This document shows, piece after piece, positions 34,121-45,574 of a DNA stretch of 64,000 bases. Under the pieces are notes generated by a model. It searched no databases. It was not told the DNA's origin and was given only the letters and a program-made list of their open reading frames with translations. The DNA is from Vicia villosa (lineage: Eukaryota; Streptophyta; Magnoliopsida; Fabales; Fabaceae). The stretch spans positions 237,840,823 to 237,904,822 of the forward strand of contig NC_081180.1 of assembly GCF_029867415.1 (NCBI RefSeq), given 5' to 3'. Both the position numbers and the translations under genes were made by a program. How positions within the stretch are numbered: position 1 is the stretch's first letter; each line of letters begins with the position of its first letter.

Positions 34121-35511
34121 AAAGATAGAATTTGGAAGAGAATAAACTCGTGGAAAGGGAGGTCTGTATCTAAAGCGGGAAAAGAGGTCATGATCAAATC
34201 GGTATTGCAATCTATTCCATCTTATATCATGAGTATCTTTATTATTCCCGATGGAGTGATTAATGATATCGAGAGAATGTTGAATACTTTCTGGTGGGGA
34301 GGAGGTAGTAACAATAAGGGTATCAGGTGGATGGCGTGGGATAGAATAGCTTGTCCAAAGAGAGATGGAGGATTGAGTTTCCGTGATCTTCGAGCTTTTA
34401 ACATGTCTATGGTAGCAAAGCAAGGTTGGAAATTATTAACTTGCCCTCAGGCTCTTGTTTCGAGAATTTACAAAGCAAGGTGGGGGATTGGAGATGGTAG
34501 TACTATTCCGGTGATGGGTGAACCGTGGTTACGAGGTAAAGTGGACGGTTGTGTTAAGGGGCCTCAAAAACAAGATTTTGAGGATATTTTCCAAGTTCTG
34601 TTAAGGGAGGAAGTGTTGGAGGACCGATGGATTTGGAAGGAGGAACAAAATGGTGCTTATAGCGTTCGGTGAGGTTATAAATTATGGAGAAACAGACAGG
34701 AGCGGGATGTGACGAGAAGGGTGGATGGGAATTGGGGGCGACTTTGGAGTATCAAAGCACAGCCAAGAATAAAACATCTTTTGTGGAGAATCTGTAGGGA
34801 TTGCTTACCGACACGTGTACGTCTTCGCCAACATCATGTACAGTGCCCGTCAGAATGTCAACTGTGTGAGAATGTAGTGGAAGATGATTGGCACAGTTTC
34901 TTTGGGTGTGAAACTACCATAAATTGCTGGAGGGTAGCAGGGCGTTTTGCTGTTATGTTAGATGTGATGTGGAATAATAGAAACAATGCTATTTGAAATA
35001 ATGAAAGTGAAGAGGCATATAAGCTTGGTATGCAAGCGCTTTATAGATGGCAGGATTGGGTTAATGCGCAAGACTGTAAGCAAAATGGGGAAATGGATCA
35101 ATCCCGATCAGTTTGGACTCCGCCAGATACAGCAGGTACGACTTGGGACTCGAATTCTCTTTCCGTTGAAGAGGCAGAAGCTGTGGCCCTCAAGGAGGCA
35201 ATCCATGGAGATATATCAAATTATTTGGATAAAGTCATTTTTGAAAGTGATTCCCTTCGGGTTATTCAGGCTATTCATTCCATTCATAGCGGAAACTTTG
35301 AATTTAGTATGATTATTTTATCTATCCAGAGATTACTACATTGTTATTCAAACTTTGAGGTTAAGTTTATTAAGCGCCAAGCGAATATGGTTGCCCACTC
35401 GTTAGCGAAGGCGGCCAATTCTTGGTCTCAGCGTATCAGTTTTAATGTACCTCCTCCTTGTATTGAGCATATTTTAATTAATGAAATGTGTTAAGTTTGC
35501 TTTGATAAATA
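34121..35511 (+). pseudogene. 5'-truncated LINE: RT C-terminus, zf-RVT, RNase H
   Basis: A 1391-bp insertion flanked by a 10-bp duplication. Frame pieces 34190-34672, 34709-34996 and 35030-35494 give, in order: the RT thumb (KSVLQSIPSYIMSIFIIP, NTFWWGG, WDRIACPKRDGGLSFRDL), the zinc-binding RT-associated domain (PRIKHLLWRICRDCLPTR, CPSECQLCENVVEDDWHSFF), and an RVT_3-type RNase H with its start deleted (SVEEAEAVALKEAI, VIFESDSLRVIQAI, KRQANMVAHSLAKAA). There is a stop at 34670 and deletions around 34950 and 35140. The frame ends at a TAA at 35492-35494 shortly before an A-rich end rather than a long poly(A). This plus-strand copy is independent of the minus-strand LINE at 10126. Confidence 0.9.
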
Positions 35512-35790
35512 AAAATGTATTTATATACACATATAAATTTGAAATCAAGTGCTTAATTGTAAAATGAATAATGATCATATAAAATCAATTTATTGAATAA
35601 CTATACAAAAAAGGAAATTGTAAGATGAAGAAAGGAAAAAAATTTGACATTTGAAAATAAAGATTTAGTCTCTCAAATAAAGACAATTGTTAATTAACAT
35701 AAAATAAATACTGTTATGATAGTGACTCGTGAGGTGGAAAGTTAGTTGTTTATGCGACTATTGAGTATTATTCAATATATATATATATAT
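35512..35790 (+). repeat. Diverged ~245-bp repeat, copy 3
   Basis: Same block order as copies 1 and 2, including the ending GACTATTGAGTATTATTCAA, then an (AT)n tract to about 35800. Confidence 0.8.
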
Positions 35791-35800
35791 ATATATATAT

Positions 35801-36291
35801 TGTTCTGGACTAGCCTAATCGTTAGAATTGGCCCAACCCACTCATAGGTGGAAATCGGCCCAATAGGCCTTGGTCCACACCCTTGCGCGGGTTAGGACTA
35901 CACCTCTGTTGGCCCAGCACACGTGGACGGTGGTCCCTACATGATAATGGACCATCCGGGCACGCCAACCTTCCTATCCTTGCCAATGGCTAATTCACTC
36001 GGTCCGGATGGGCGAAGACTACTTCAACCGTCACCTATATTTTGGGCCCTAGAATCGCGTCCAGCCCAAAAATAGGATAGCCTGGTCACACTCTAAGGAG
36101 AACATCATAAATAGCCCTCTTCACCTAGAGGGCACGATATCTAATCTCTCACCTAAAAATCTTACACTTTCTATTGTACCTTTGCTCTCTTTCTTACTCT
36201 GGCATCAGAGTGCCTTGCAGGTACAATTCCCTTTTTTTCAATTTTCACCAAAAATCACGCCGTCGCTGTTGTCCCACCGGTTCTGACTCTC

Positions 36292-36296
<5 letters not shown>
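35801..36296 (+). repeat. LTR-like insertion between AT microsatellites
   Basis: A GC-richer block starting TGTTCTGGACTAGCC, with GGCATCAGAGTGCC followed by TTGCAGGTAC near its end, a signature I associate with gypsy-type LTRs. Both flanks are (AT)n, so duplication of the target cannot be judged. Solo or partial LTR is the best guess. Confidence 0.4.

Positions 36297-36362
<66 letters not shown>
36297..36362. repeat. (AT)n microsatellite
   Basis: About 33 AT units; the open frame running through it is meaningless. Confidence 0.95.
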
Positions 36363-36367
<5 letters not shown>

Positions 36368-36535
36368 AATTGCTTAATTATAAAATGAATAATAATTATA
36401 TAAACTGTATTACGTAATTAAAAAAAATTTAAAAATTTGTGAGATGAAGAAAAGAAAAAAAAATTAACATTTAAGAATAAAATTTTTATTTATCAAATAA
36501 AAACAATTGTTAATTAAATAAAATAGGTAAAAGAA
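36362..36535 (+). repeat. Diverged ~245-bp repeat, copy 4 (partial)
   Basis: Recognised from AATTGCTTAATTATAAAATG, the GAGATGAAGAAAAG block and AACAATTGTTAATTAA; the last third is missing. Confidence 0.65.
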
Positions 36536-36540
36536 ACACT

Positions 36541-37119
36541 TAAGAGAAAGAAAGTTGATTTGAAATGAATGGGAGAGAAATTAAAGGTAATGTATATTAA
36601 ATTGGATTGCTACTTGTTAACAACATATGATGAATAGAATAGATAGTATAAATGATTTTGTTTCAAATAATAAAATATCTTTTTAATAGTGTAATAAAGT
36701 GAAACAGATAAAGACATTTTAGTAAACCTGATAGCATCTTCTATGATTTGATATTGATAATATTGATATATTGATATATTGATGATTTTATTATGGTCAA
36801 GATGGCTTCTAATGTTGTTTTTATTAGGAAAAGGAAAAAGATACAAAATGATATACTTACTCCTTAAGCTACAATCCGACATGGTTGCTGCTAAATTTGT
36901 GATGCCACGTTCACGTGGCATTATGGCATAAGTTGTGCCACGTAAAATAAAGTAGTACTTCCTAGCTCAGTTCTAGAAGGTGATTACGATTTTTGAATCT
37001 AACATTGCTTTGTGTAATTTAAATAATGAGGTTTTTGATTAAAGACTTGATTTATACAGCGTTTTAAAATGAATGTGGTTAAAAGTTTTTGCACACAAAT
37101 TTAAGAGTGTAATAATATT
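36541..37119. other. Intergenic DNA with one short perfect hairpin
   Basis: No gene seen. At 36903-36920 TGCCACGTTCACGTGGCA forms an 8-bp perfect stem around TC and contains a G-box (CACGTG) core. Confidence 0.5.
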
Positions 37120-37127
37120 GTTACAAG

Positions 37128-37712
37128 AAGGGGTGACAAAACGGGTCGTAACCTGCCGGGTCGGCCCGCGCACCCATTAAAAATGATGGGTTGGGTTGAT
37201 ATTTTAGGTCTGCCATCTGCCATAGTCCGCCCCGCCAAAACCCGCCGTCCGCCATAGTCCGCCCCGCCAAAGTTCGTCGTCCGTCAAAATCCGCCGTCCG
37301 CCATAACCCGCCGTCCGCCAAAGTCCGTCGTCCGCCAAAACCCGCTGCTCTGTCAAAATCCACTATTTTTTAAGTTAATTATACTAATTCTAATTCTTGA
37401 TGGTTTTATTTTATATATTTATTTGTTAATATATGCAATATTTTTAAGTAAAATTTGTTAAAAAATGCTTTATAAAAAATTGTTCTAAAAACTATGTGAA
37501 AAATCTAATTAAAATATAAAAAAATCTATTAAAAAAATGAAAAAATAATAAATAAAAAAATAGGCGGGCAAGCCCGCTGCCCGCCAACCCGCCACCTTGG
37601 TGAGGCGGACTAGGTTTTTATGCCCATTTCAATTTACGGGCTTGCCCGCCCCGCTCTTTTTTTTAGCGGGCATATGACGGGGCGGAGCGGGCCATCCGTT
37701 TTGCCATCCCTA
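37128..37712. mobile_element. Non-autonomous hAT-type element (585 bp)
   Basis: The ends are 17-bp inverted repeats with three mismatches (AAGGGGTGACAAAACGG and TAGGGATGGCAAAACGG), the hAT-like GGGGTGGCAAA motif. It is flanked by 8-bp target duplications GTTACAAG (37120-37127) and GTTATAAG (37713-37720), one mismatch. The interior has CCGCC/GTCCGCC-rich repeats near both ends and an AT-rich middle; no transposase. Confidence 0.75.
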
Positions 37713-37885
37713 GTTATAAGGCAATGCATTTTTACTAAATTAATTTTATAATTATATTGAAAATAGTGTACAGAGTAATAATTGAAGGATTGGATTGAAA
37801 AAATAATAATCATTATTACATTGAAAAATGATAATGACATTCATTTTGAAACAAAATTTATTTGTTAAAATGAAACTCATTGTTA

Positions 37886-38298
37886 CTTCAAGAAATGATT
37901 GGTCTAAAAAGTTAGATGATGCTCTTTGTGCATCTAGAACAACTTTAAAGACTAACTTAGGATTATCCCCGTATCAATTGGTCTATGAAAAAACTTGTCA
38001 CTTAATGGTGAAACTTGAACATAAAGTTTATTGGGCGATGAAGTTTTTAAGATTTGATGAGAAAGTAGCAGGAAGAAACAGATTACTGAAATTGGTGAAA
38101 CGAATCTTTCAACCAGGACATAAGGTTCTACTCTATAATTCTCAGCTGAGGTTATTTCCAGGTAAGTTGAAATCAAAGTGGTTTTGTCCTTTTATTATTA
38201 CTAAAGTATTTTCTAATGGTGTTGTAAAGATACAAGATCCTGGAGATGAACACACATTTACAGTGAATGACCAAAGATGGTAACCGTATGTTGGAAGG
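37886..38298 (+). pseudogene. Athila-type Ty3/gypsy integrase C-terminal fragment
   Basis: The frame reads RNDWSKKLDDALCASRTTLKT, then LSPYQLVYEKTCHL, VKLEHKVYWAMKFL, PGHKVLLYNSQLRLFPGKLKS and GVVKIQDPG, the C-terminal integrase signature of Athila/Cyclops. About 25-30 residues are missing between AGRNRLLKL and PGHKV. It ends at a TAA (38281-38283) a few codons before being cut by the Ogre-type LTR at 38299. Confidence 0.85.
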
Positions 38299-39163
38299 TG
38301 TCGCAGCACGGAAATTAATCGAGCGCATCGCACACTCGAAATACAACAGAGTCATCACCGAACTTTATTTATTCCAAAAGGAAAGGGAAAATATCGATAA
38401 AACTCATAAATGACGATAAATGGTCATAGCAACTAAGAATGGGTCCGGGAGTCGGTTATACAATGGGAAGGTATTAGCACCGCTTACATTTGTTGTACTC
38501 AACGAGGCCCATTTAGTTAGTCTTGTGATTGAGTGTTATCTTGATATTTGCGTTCTTCTATTTATTATGCGAGAATAGGAAAAAGAAAATGTTTTTGGGA
38601 TTTTTTATTATCGTGCCACTAAGATTTCAAAATTTTGTGCCTATGTATTTTCATTGTGCAATGAAGAAATCAGAGCTTCATAGTTCGGGGTAGAAAATGT
38701 TTTGGGTTGGTTGATTTTGGAAAGAGGTACTCGATCGCTTTCAAACGGAACACGTAGTTGCCCAAAACATGGATAATTGAACATTTTCATCACTTCAAGA
38801 ATGGATAACTGAATATGGATTCATACAGATTTCGACCATCATCGTATTTGAGTGGAAAATGTTTGATTTTCACATATGGAAGCATGGTTTGCATCTTCGT
38901 GAACTAGACTAAGCGTCTCTCATTTATGAAAAGGTTTCGAATTGAAAAGCTAAGAGGCAAAAAGGTTTAAATGAGTTTGAGATTGAATTTAAATGGATAT
39001 TTAGTGAACATTTGAGCATAGGTGCGCTCCTAGTGCGCGTTCACCTAAGGTATTCAAAAGGATGTGCTTCCAATTATCACTCGTTATCCAAATTGATAAA
39101 AATTAATCTCTACGAACTTTTACAAAACATTTGAGCATAGGTGTGCTCCTAGCGCGCGTTTAC
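38299..39163 (-). repeat. Ogre-type LTR fragment, left part
   Basis: Begins TGTCGCAGCACGG and has AACAGAGTCATCACCGAAC and CGGGAGTCGGTTATACAATG as in other Ogre LTRs. Near its right end a ~115-bp unit (GAGCATAGGTGYGCTCCTAG..GGTATTC) is repeated. It is interrupted at 39163 by the Tekay element and resumes at 47646. Confidence 0.7.
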
Positions 39164-41034
39164 TGTAACACCCCTCTAAATAACCCGCGGCAATTAAACA
39201 TATTATTAAATCAGAGTAACATGTAGAGAGGTATCACAATTCATAAATAACAAATATACACGTCACATAAGTCATGCATCATTGGAACACCTGAAAATCA
39301 TAACTCATTATCCAACCATGTTCTACACAGCGGAAAAATACCACATCAAGTCTACATTATTACTAAATGTTTCAGACTTCAGTCAAAACAGATAAATATA
39401 GAGTTACATTCAAAACCACAAACAAACGTTCCCAGTGTTACAACTACCAGAGCATGACACCTGACGCTAACTAAAACACTGACTCATGAGCTAATCCTCA
39501 CCGAGTCGAACAGCCGCTATCTTCAGTCTGAAAATGACAACATGTAAGGGTGAGTCTCGTCATAATTAACAAATGTTATAAGGTTATAAAGCAATAACAC
39601 GTCACAGTTGCATCATTCACCCAATTGTTTCATAAACAGACAAACAAAACAAAACAAATAACAACCAACGCATCATCAGCATTTACAACACTGGAATACC
39701 TCCAATCATGTCATAAATCATGCATATGAATGAACTGACACTATGCATGTGGTACCAACGTCATCCAATGGGTATAACCCATGACCGATCTATCATCACC
39801 CAGATACGGCCCTGCCAGCACAGATTCCACACAATGGGAATCATGCCCTTCACTGATCCAACACATCCCTTATGGATACAGTATCAATAATGCACATGAA
39901 TGAATGCAACATATATAACATACTTATATCATTATCATCATCATCCTCAATAATCATCATCATCATTCAAGTATGTTCATATATATTAACATCATTCAAC
40001 CACAATTCTATCATCATCATGTCGAAAACATGCACATATTTGCTACAATCATCATCATCATCAAGAAATAGCAACATATATTATCATCATTCTAAAACCA
40101 GTCAAATCATCATCACATAGATCGTTTAATAAGGTTCATTTAGCCCAAAACGGCGCATCAAATGAACCAACGGTTAGAAAGTTATGCCTCTTTGAACTTT
40201 CTTAAAATATCACTAAACATCAACAGCACGCGGCGCCATCACACATTCGCGGCGCGGAACGAATCGAAACAACGCCTTCGCGGCGCGTACACATGTTCGC
40301 GGCGCGGAACGATTTGGAACAACGCCTTCGCGGCGCGGTCACCTGTTCGCGGCGCGTACTGAACGCAACAAGACTTCCTTACCTTATGCCTTCAGGTTCG
40401 CGGCGCCTCCCCATGTACGCGGCGCGAACCGCGATTCTAAAAACCCCAATCTGCAGAAAACAGCATTCCATGTATCCCAAACACCCCAACACATACCAGT
40501 GCGAACATGGAGAATTAGAATGCACAAACAACACAAATTACGTCTCGTAATGCACCAAATATACATCAATTGAGATTATAACAACACATACATCATAGAT
40601 TCAAAACACAGGGGTCAAATATCATACAATTGACACAATCCCTAAACCTATCATATGACTCAATTGATCCGAATTCTACATCTATTCAGCATTATCAACC
40701 CCTAACCCGATAATAGATGGTAATCAAGACAAGCCCCCCCTTACCTCAGATAATTCTGGATTCTTGGTCTCTCCCTCTATCGTTCTCCTTCGCGTTCTTC
40801 GTTCTTCAGACTTCTTTCTTTCACGCTCTTTCTTTGTTCCCAAATCCAATGTGTATGAAATAATAAAATTAGAAAAAGGTTTTACAGAATCACCCCCCCC
40901 TTCTTCCTCTATTTCCACATATGGCCCAAAAGCCAAAACCTCATTTATTTATTATTTCCACAATTTCTTTAATAATTCTAATTATTAATTCAATAATAAA
41001 ATTAAATTAATATTAAAATTATACGGGCGTTACA
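39164..41034 (-). repeat. 3' LTR of the Tekay element
   Basis: On the plus strand TGTAACACCCCTC to ACGGGCGTTACA. It contains a TCATCATCA-rich stretch (39920-40115) and eight copies of CGCGGCGC (40230-40430). Confidence 0.95.
40228..40432. repeat. CGCGGCGC motif array in the LTR
   Basis: Eight copies of CGCGGCGC, most preceded by TT, at 16-40 base intervals and in alternating contexts (GGAAC or GTAC after the motif). Very GC-rich inside an AT-rich LTR. The same array is in the other LTR at 46639-46843. Confidence 0.9.
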
Positions 41035-41056
41035 ACCCTCCCCCACTAAAAGAGTT
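41035..41056 (-). other. Polypurine tract of the Tekay element
   Basis: On the minus strand TTTTAGTGGGGGAGGGTT directly precedes the 3' LTR. Confidence 0.85.
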
Positions 41057-41076
41057 TTCGTCCTCGAAAACATACC

Positions 41077-42912
41077 TCAAGCAAAGAGCTCCGGATAGGA
41101 ATCTTTCATCTGGCTCTCTAGCTCCCAGGTAACATTCCCTTCAGCTGGTCCTCCCCAAGCTACTCTGACTAAAGCTATTTCCTTGCCACGCAATTGCTTC
41201 AGTCTTCTATCTTCAATCCTCACAGGCAATGTTTCAACCGTTAAGTTGTCTTTTACCTGTACATCGTCTACTTGGATCACATGGGACGGATCTGGGATGT
41301 ACTTCCTCAATTGAGACACATGAAACACGTCGTGCAAGTTTGCAAGCATCGGCGGCAAGGCGACACGATATGCCAATTCTCCCACCTTTTCAGAAATTTG
41401 GAACGGTCCAATAAAACACGGAGTCAACTTCCTTGACTTCAATGCCCGACCAATTCCTGTCATAGGAGTAACTCTCATAAACACATGATCTCCCTCTTGA
41501 AACTCAAGTGTCTTCCTTCTTTTATCATAGTAACTCTTCTGACGACTCTGAGAAGCTCTCATCTTCTCCTGAATCATCTTAATCTTCTCCGTAGTCTGTT
41601 GTACAATTTCTGGCCCAATCACAGCACTCTCACCAGATTCATACCAACACAACGGCGTCCTACATCTCCTACCATACAAAGCCTCAAACGGAGCCATACC
41701 AATACTCGAATGATAACTATTGTTGTAAGTAAAGTCGATCAAAGGCAGATAGCTATCCCAAGTACCTCCTTTTTCCAGCACACAAGCACGTAACAAATCT
41801 TCTAACGACTGTATTGTCCTCTCCGTCTGTCCATCCGTCTGCGGATGATAAGCAGAACTCAACCTCAGTTTAGTACCTAAAGCCTTCTGCAAACCTTCCC
41901 AGAACTTAGACGTAAACCTCGGATCTCTGTCTGACACGATACTTGAAGGAATACCGTGAAGACTAACTATCTTCTCGATATACAACTGAGCTAGCTTCTC
42001 CATCGGATAATCCATCCTCACCGGTATAAAATGTGCAGACTTCGTCAACCTGTCTACCACAACCCAGATAGCTTCACAATTCTTGCCAGTCCTCGGCAAA
42101 CCCGATACAAAATCCATTGATATGCTATCCCATTTCCACTCAGGAATAAACATCGGTTGCATAAACCCAGACGGTTTCTGATGCTCAATCTTTGACTTCT
42201 GGCAAGTCAAACAAGAATACACAAATTCAGCAATTTCCTTCTTCATTCCCGGCCACCAAAACAACTTTTTCAAATCGTGATACATCTTAGTAGCACCGGG
42301 ATGAATACTCAATCCACTACGGTGTCCTTCTTCCAAAATACGCTTTCGGAGTTCATCAACATCAGGAACACAAACTCTATCACCAAACCTTAGTATACCA
42401 TTCTCGTCAACTCTGAATTCACCAGTCTTGCCTTGATTAACCAAAGTCAACTTATCAATTAATCCAACATCAGCTTTCTGACCTTCTCTGATTTCTTCAA
42501 GAATACCACTAGTCAGCTCCAGCATACCCAATTTAACACTAGTAGGAGTACTTTCACACACTAAACTCAAGTCTCTGAATTGTTCAATCAAATCCAATTC
42601 CTTCACCATTAACTTAGACATATGCAAAGTCTTCCTACTCAATGCATCAGCCACAACGTTTGCCTTACCCGGATGGTAATTCAAACCAAAATCATAATCC
42701 TTCAGAAATTCTAACCACCTTCTCTGTCTCATATTCAGCTCCTTCTGATCAAAGAGGTACTTCAAGCTCTTGTGATCACTGAACACCTCAAATCTCGAAC
42801 CATACAAATAGTGTCGCCACAACTTCAAAACAAACACCACAGCTGCCAACTCCAAATCATGAGTCGGGATAATTCTTCTCATGTACTTTAAGTTGTCTCG
42901 ACGCATAAGCAA
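41077..42912 (-). CDS. Tekay pol, downstream frame: RNase H, integrase, chromodomain-like tail
   Basis: Downstream half of the polyprotein, split from the upstream half by a one-base insertion in the GGG at 42866-42868 (plus strand); the true protein resumes at [11 protein letters not shown]. RNase [37 protein letters not shown]. Integrase: HHCC finger ([23 protein letters not shown]), catalytic residues in [18 protein letters not shown] and DGQTERT, then [14 protein letters not shown] and a GPY/F-like GPFQI. The last ~60 residues ([32 protein letters not shown]) have the chromodomain-like pattern of Tekay integrases, thought to steer integration towards heterochromatin. The frame is otherwise full length, so the element was probably active recently. 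Confidence 0.9.
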   Translation of the reverse strand: MLMRRDNLKYMRRIIPTHDLELAAVVFVLKLWRHYLYGSRFEVFSDHKSLKYLFDQKELNMRQRRWLEFLKDYDFGLNYHPGKANVVADALSRKTLHMSKLMVKELDLIEQFRDLSLVCESTPTSVKLGMLELTSGILEEIREGQKADVGLIDKLTLVNQGKTGEFRVDENGILRFGDRVCVPDVDELRKRILEEGHRSGLSIHPGATKMYHDLKKLFWWPGMKKEIAEFVYSCLTCQKSKIEHQKPSGFMQPMFIPEWKWDSISMDFVSGLPRTGKNCEAIWVVVDRLTKSAHFIPVRMDYPMEKLAQLYIEKIVSLHGIPSSIVSDRDPRFTSKFWEGLQKALGTKLRLSSAYHPQTDGQTERTIQSLEDLLRACVLEKGGTWDSYLPLIDFTYNNSYHSSIGMAPFEALYGRRCRTPLCWYESGESAVIGPEIVQQTTEKIKMIQEKMRASQSRQKSYYDKRRKTLEFQEGDHVFMRVTPMTGIGRALKSRKLTPCFIGPFQISEKVGELAYRVALPPMLANLHDVFHVSQLRKYIPDPSHVIQVDDVQVKDNLTVETLPVRIEDRRLKQLRGKEIALVRVAWGGPAEGNVTWELESQMKDSYPELFA

Positions 42913-45439
42913 CTACTTGCTGATTTTGCATTAACACACCACCTAAACCCATTAGTGATGCGTCACAATAAACCACAAATGATTCTGTCGGACTTGGCAA
43001 AATCAAGATAGGAGCACTAGTCAATCTCCTCTTAAGCTCTTGGAATCCTTCTTCACACTTTGCATCCCAAATAAAGGCTTGTCCCTTCCTGGTCAGTTTA
43101 GTTAACGGCAATGCTAACTTTGAAAATCCCTCAATAAACTTCCTGTAATAACCTGCAAGACCAAGAAAACTACGAATCTCTGGTACTGACTTCGGAGCTT
43201 CCCACTGAGACACGGCTTCTATCTTTGTAGGATCAACAGCAATACCATCCTTAGAAATCACATGTCCAAGAAAACTAACCTCTTCTAACCAGAATTCACA
43301 CTTCGACAGTTTGGCAAAAAGTTGCTTCTCCTTCAACAGTTGTAACACAGTTCTGAGGTGTTCGGCATGTTCTTCCTCATTCTTAGAATATATCAGGATA
43401 TCGTCGATAAATACCACCACGAACTTGTCGAGATAAGGATGAAATATTCTGTTCATATACTCCATAAAAACACCAGGTGCATTAGTAACTCCAAACGGCA
43501 TTACAGAATACTCGTAATGTCCATACCTTGTTCTAAATGCAGTCTTCTGAATGTCATCATCTTTCACACGTATCTGGTGATACCCAGACCTCAAATCAAT
43601 TTTACTAAATACCCGCGCTCCAACCAACTGATCCATCAAATCATCAATCCTCGGCAATGGATACCGATTCTTGATAGTAACCTTGTTAAATTGTCTGTAA
43701 TCTACGCACAGCCTCATCGAACCCTCTTTCTTCTTTACTAGTAACACAGGCGCACCCCACGGAGAAACACTAGGACGAATAAATTTCTTCTCCAGCAATT
43801 CTTCTAACTGTTTCTTCAGTTCGGCTAGCTCCGACGGCGACATACGGTACGGTGCCATCGACACTGGACTGGTTCCCGGAATCAAATCAATAGAAAACTC
43901 CACTTCTCTTTCCGGTGGTAATTCATTTACATCTTCAGGAAAAACTTCTGGAAATTCACACACCACAGGTAAATCGCTACTAGCCACCTTTTCTTTCACA
44001 TTCATCATTGCGAACAACATAAATACTGTTGCACCACCTCCGATAGCCTCATTCACCTGCCTAGATGTCATTTCCAGATTATCAGCACAACTCTCTTCAG
44101 GAAAAGTTACCGTCTTCTCAAAACAGTTGATATGAACACGGTTGAACTCCAACCAGTTCATTCCCAGGATTACATCAAGTTCTTTCAACGGAAGGCACAC
44201 TAAGTCCATTCTGAATTCTCTACCAAAAATATCAATCGGACAATTCAAGCATGCAGACGAAGTAGTTACTGAACCCGACGCAGGAGTGTCAATAATCATA
44301 CTTCCATTGATGTCAGATATCTCAAGATTTAACCTCGTAGCACAGTCCAAAGAAATAAAAGAATGAGTTGCTCCAGTATCAATAATCGCAACTAAAGGTG
44401 TGCCATGAATGAAACACGTACCTTTAATCAATCTGTCCTCTGGAGTAGTCTCTGACCCGGTCAAAGCAAAAACTTTTCCTCCCGATTGGTTCTTCTTTGG
44501 CTTAGGACAATTAGGACTGATGTGACCCTCTTCACCACAGTTGTAACAAGTCACAACCCTCTTCCTACAATCAGCCGCGACATGACCCACTTCCTCACAC
44601 TTGAAGCACTTCTTCTGGTTCAGCTTACACTCATTCCTACGATGTCCCATCTCACCACAATTGTAGCATCTGATACGAGCACTAGAATCTCCCCCACTGG
44701 GTTTCTTCCAATCAACAGGTTTACCTCTACCATATGGTTTACCTCTGTCCATAGGCTTCTTCCCCTTTCTGTCAACCAACTCGCGAGAGTGAGATGACTT
44801 CAGCTTGACGCTATCTTCCTCAAAAATCCTGCTACAATCCACCAGATCAACAAATCTCCGGATCCTCTGGTACCTGATACCCTGCTTGATCTCATCACGA
44901 AGGCCATTCTCAAACTTGACACATTTCGAGAATTCACTGGCTTCGTCGTTGTTGTAGTGCACATAGTACTTTGCCAGTTCCACAAACTTGGCAGCATACT
45001 CTGGTACAGTCATGTTACCTTGAACCAACTCCAAAAATTCCACTTCTTTTCTGCCCCTGACATCCTCAGGAAAATACCTCCTCAGAAACTCCCTTTTATA
45101 AATAGCCCAAGTAACCGCTGTACCTCCGGCATCCAGTTCAGTTTTTGTTGTCAACCACCAGTCATCAGCCTCCTCAGACAACATGTGGGTACCAAACCTC
45201 ACCTTGAGATTCTCAGCACAATCTATGACTCGAAAAATCCTCTCGATCTCTTTGAGCCATTTCTGAGCACCCTCAGGATCGTGCGTGCCCTTGAACAATG
45301 GAGGATTGTTCCTCTGAAAATTCCCCAGTTGCCTATCAGCACCAATCCCTGCTCCTACAGTCCCTCCTCCAAGCACACCAGCAATCATGCCCAGAGCCTC
45401 GGCAAGAGCATCATCGTTTCTTCCTCCTCTTCCAGCCAT
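42857..45439 (-). CDS. Tekay gag-protease-RT, upstream frame (860 aa)
   Basis: Starts [16 protein letters not shown] 136 bases inside the 5' LTR border. The retrotransposon gag domain is at about residues 45-205 ([27 protein letters not shown]). Three consecutive CCHC knuckles follow: 258-271 [14 protein letters not shown], 278-291 [14 protein letters not shown], 298-311 [14 protein letters not shown]. Protease: [13 protein letters not shown] at about 351. [35 protein letters not shown], the catalytic FIDDILIYS and [12 protein letters not shown]. It runs to the start of RNase H ([15 protein letters not shown]), where a +1 shift adds PDS and a stop. Both strands of evidence (intact motifs, LTR identity) point to a young copy inactivated only by this lesion. 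Confidence 0.95.
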   Translation of the reverse strand: MAGRGGRNDDALAEALGMIAGVLGGGTVGAGIGADRQLGNFQRNNPPLFKGTHDPEGAQKWLKEIERIFRVIDCAENLKVRFGTHMLSEEADDWWLTTKTELDAGGTAVTWAIYKREFLRRYFPEDVRGRKEVEFLELVQGNMTVPEYAAKFVELAKYYVHYNNDEASEFSKCVKFENGLRDEIKQGIRYQRIRRFVDLVDCSRIFEEDSVKLKSSHSRELVDRKGKKPMDRGKPYGRGKPVDWKKPSGGDSSARIRCYNCGEMGHRRNECKLNQKKCFKCEEVGHVAADCRKRVVTCYNCGEEGHISPNCPKPKKNQSGGKVFALTGSETTPEDRLIKGTCFIHGTPLVAIIDTGATHSFISLDCATRLNLEISDINGSMIIDTPASGSVTTSSACLNCPIDIFGREFRMDLVCLPLKELDVILGMNWLEFNRVHINCFEKTVTFPEESCADNLEMTSRQVNEAIGGGATVFMLFAMMNVKEKVASSDLPVVCEFPEVFPEDVNELPPEREVEFSIDLIPGTSPVSMAPYRMSPSELAELKKQLEELLEKKFIRPSVSPWGAPVLLVKKKEGSMRLCVDYRQFNKVTIKNRYPLPRIDDLMDQLVGARVFSKIDLRSGYHQIRVKDDDIQKTAFRTRYGHYEYSVMPFGVTNAPGVFMEYMNRIFHPYLDKFVVVFIDDILIYSKNEEEHAEHLRTVLQLLKEKQLFAKLSKCEFWLEEVSFLGHVISKDGIAVDPTKIEAVSQWEAPKSVPEIRSFLGLAGYYRKFIEGFSKLALPLTKLTRKGQAFIWDAKCEEGFQELKRRLTSAPILILPSPTESFVVYCDASLMGLGGVLMQNQQVVAYASRQLKVHEKNYPDS

Positions 45440-45558
45440 TTGTTCTGCTTAAATGCAACAATCCAGTCAGAACAAAGCATCGACCAATAACTCGTATTAG
45501 TCGTATACACAGGAAAACTGATACTGATACTAAGACTCTGGTCACAACGACCGACTAT

Positions 45559-45571
45559 GCTCTGATACCAC
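45559..45571 (-). other. Primer binding site (initiator tRNA-Met)
   Basis: TGGTATCAGAGC on the minus strand, a few bases from the 5' LTR. Confidence 0.9.
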
Positions 45572-45574
45572 TAT

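Noticed and set aside
10126..35511. The LINE pieces at 10126-11484 and 34121-35511 as one element
   Set aside because: They are on opposite strands and the right one has its own 10-bp target duplication.
36174..36368. Open frame of 64 codons
   Set aside because: Most of it is Ile-Tyr translation of the (AT)n microsatellite.
37121..37363. Minus-strand 80-codon frame with repeated GLWRTADF-like motifs
   Set aside because: It is a product of the CCGCC-rich repeats in the hAT-type element; there is no independent coding evidence.
39872..40120. Serine/isoleucine-rich 82-codon frame (repeated at 46283)
   Set aside because: Translation of TCATCA trinucleotide repeats in the Tekay LTR, present in both LTRs.
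40228..40432. CRISPR-like array of short regular repeats (CGCGGCGC)
   Set aside because: Repeats are only 8-11 bases, spacing is irregular, the array is duplicated in the second LTR of a plant retrotransposon, and no cas-like genes exist.
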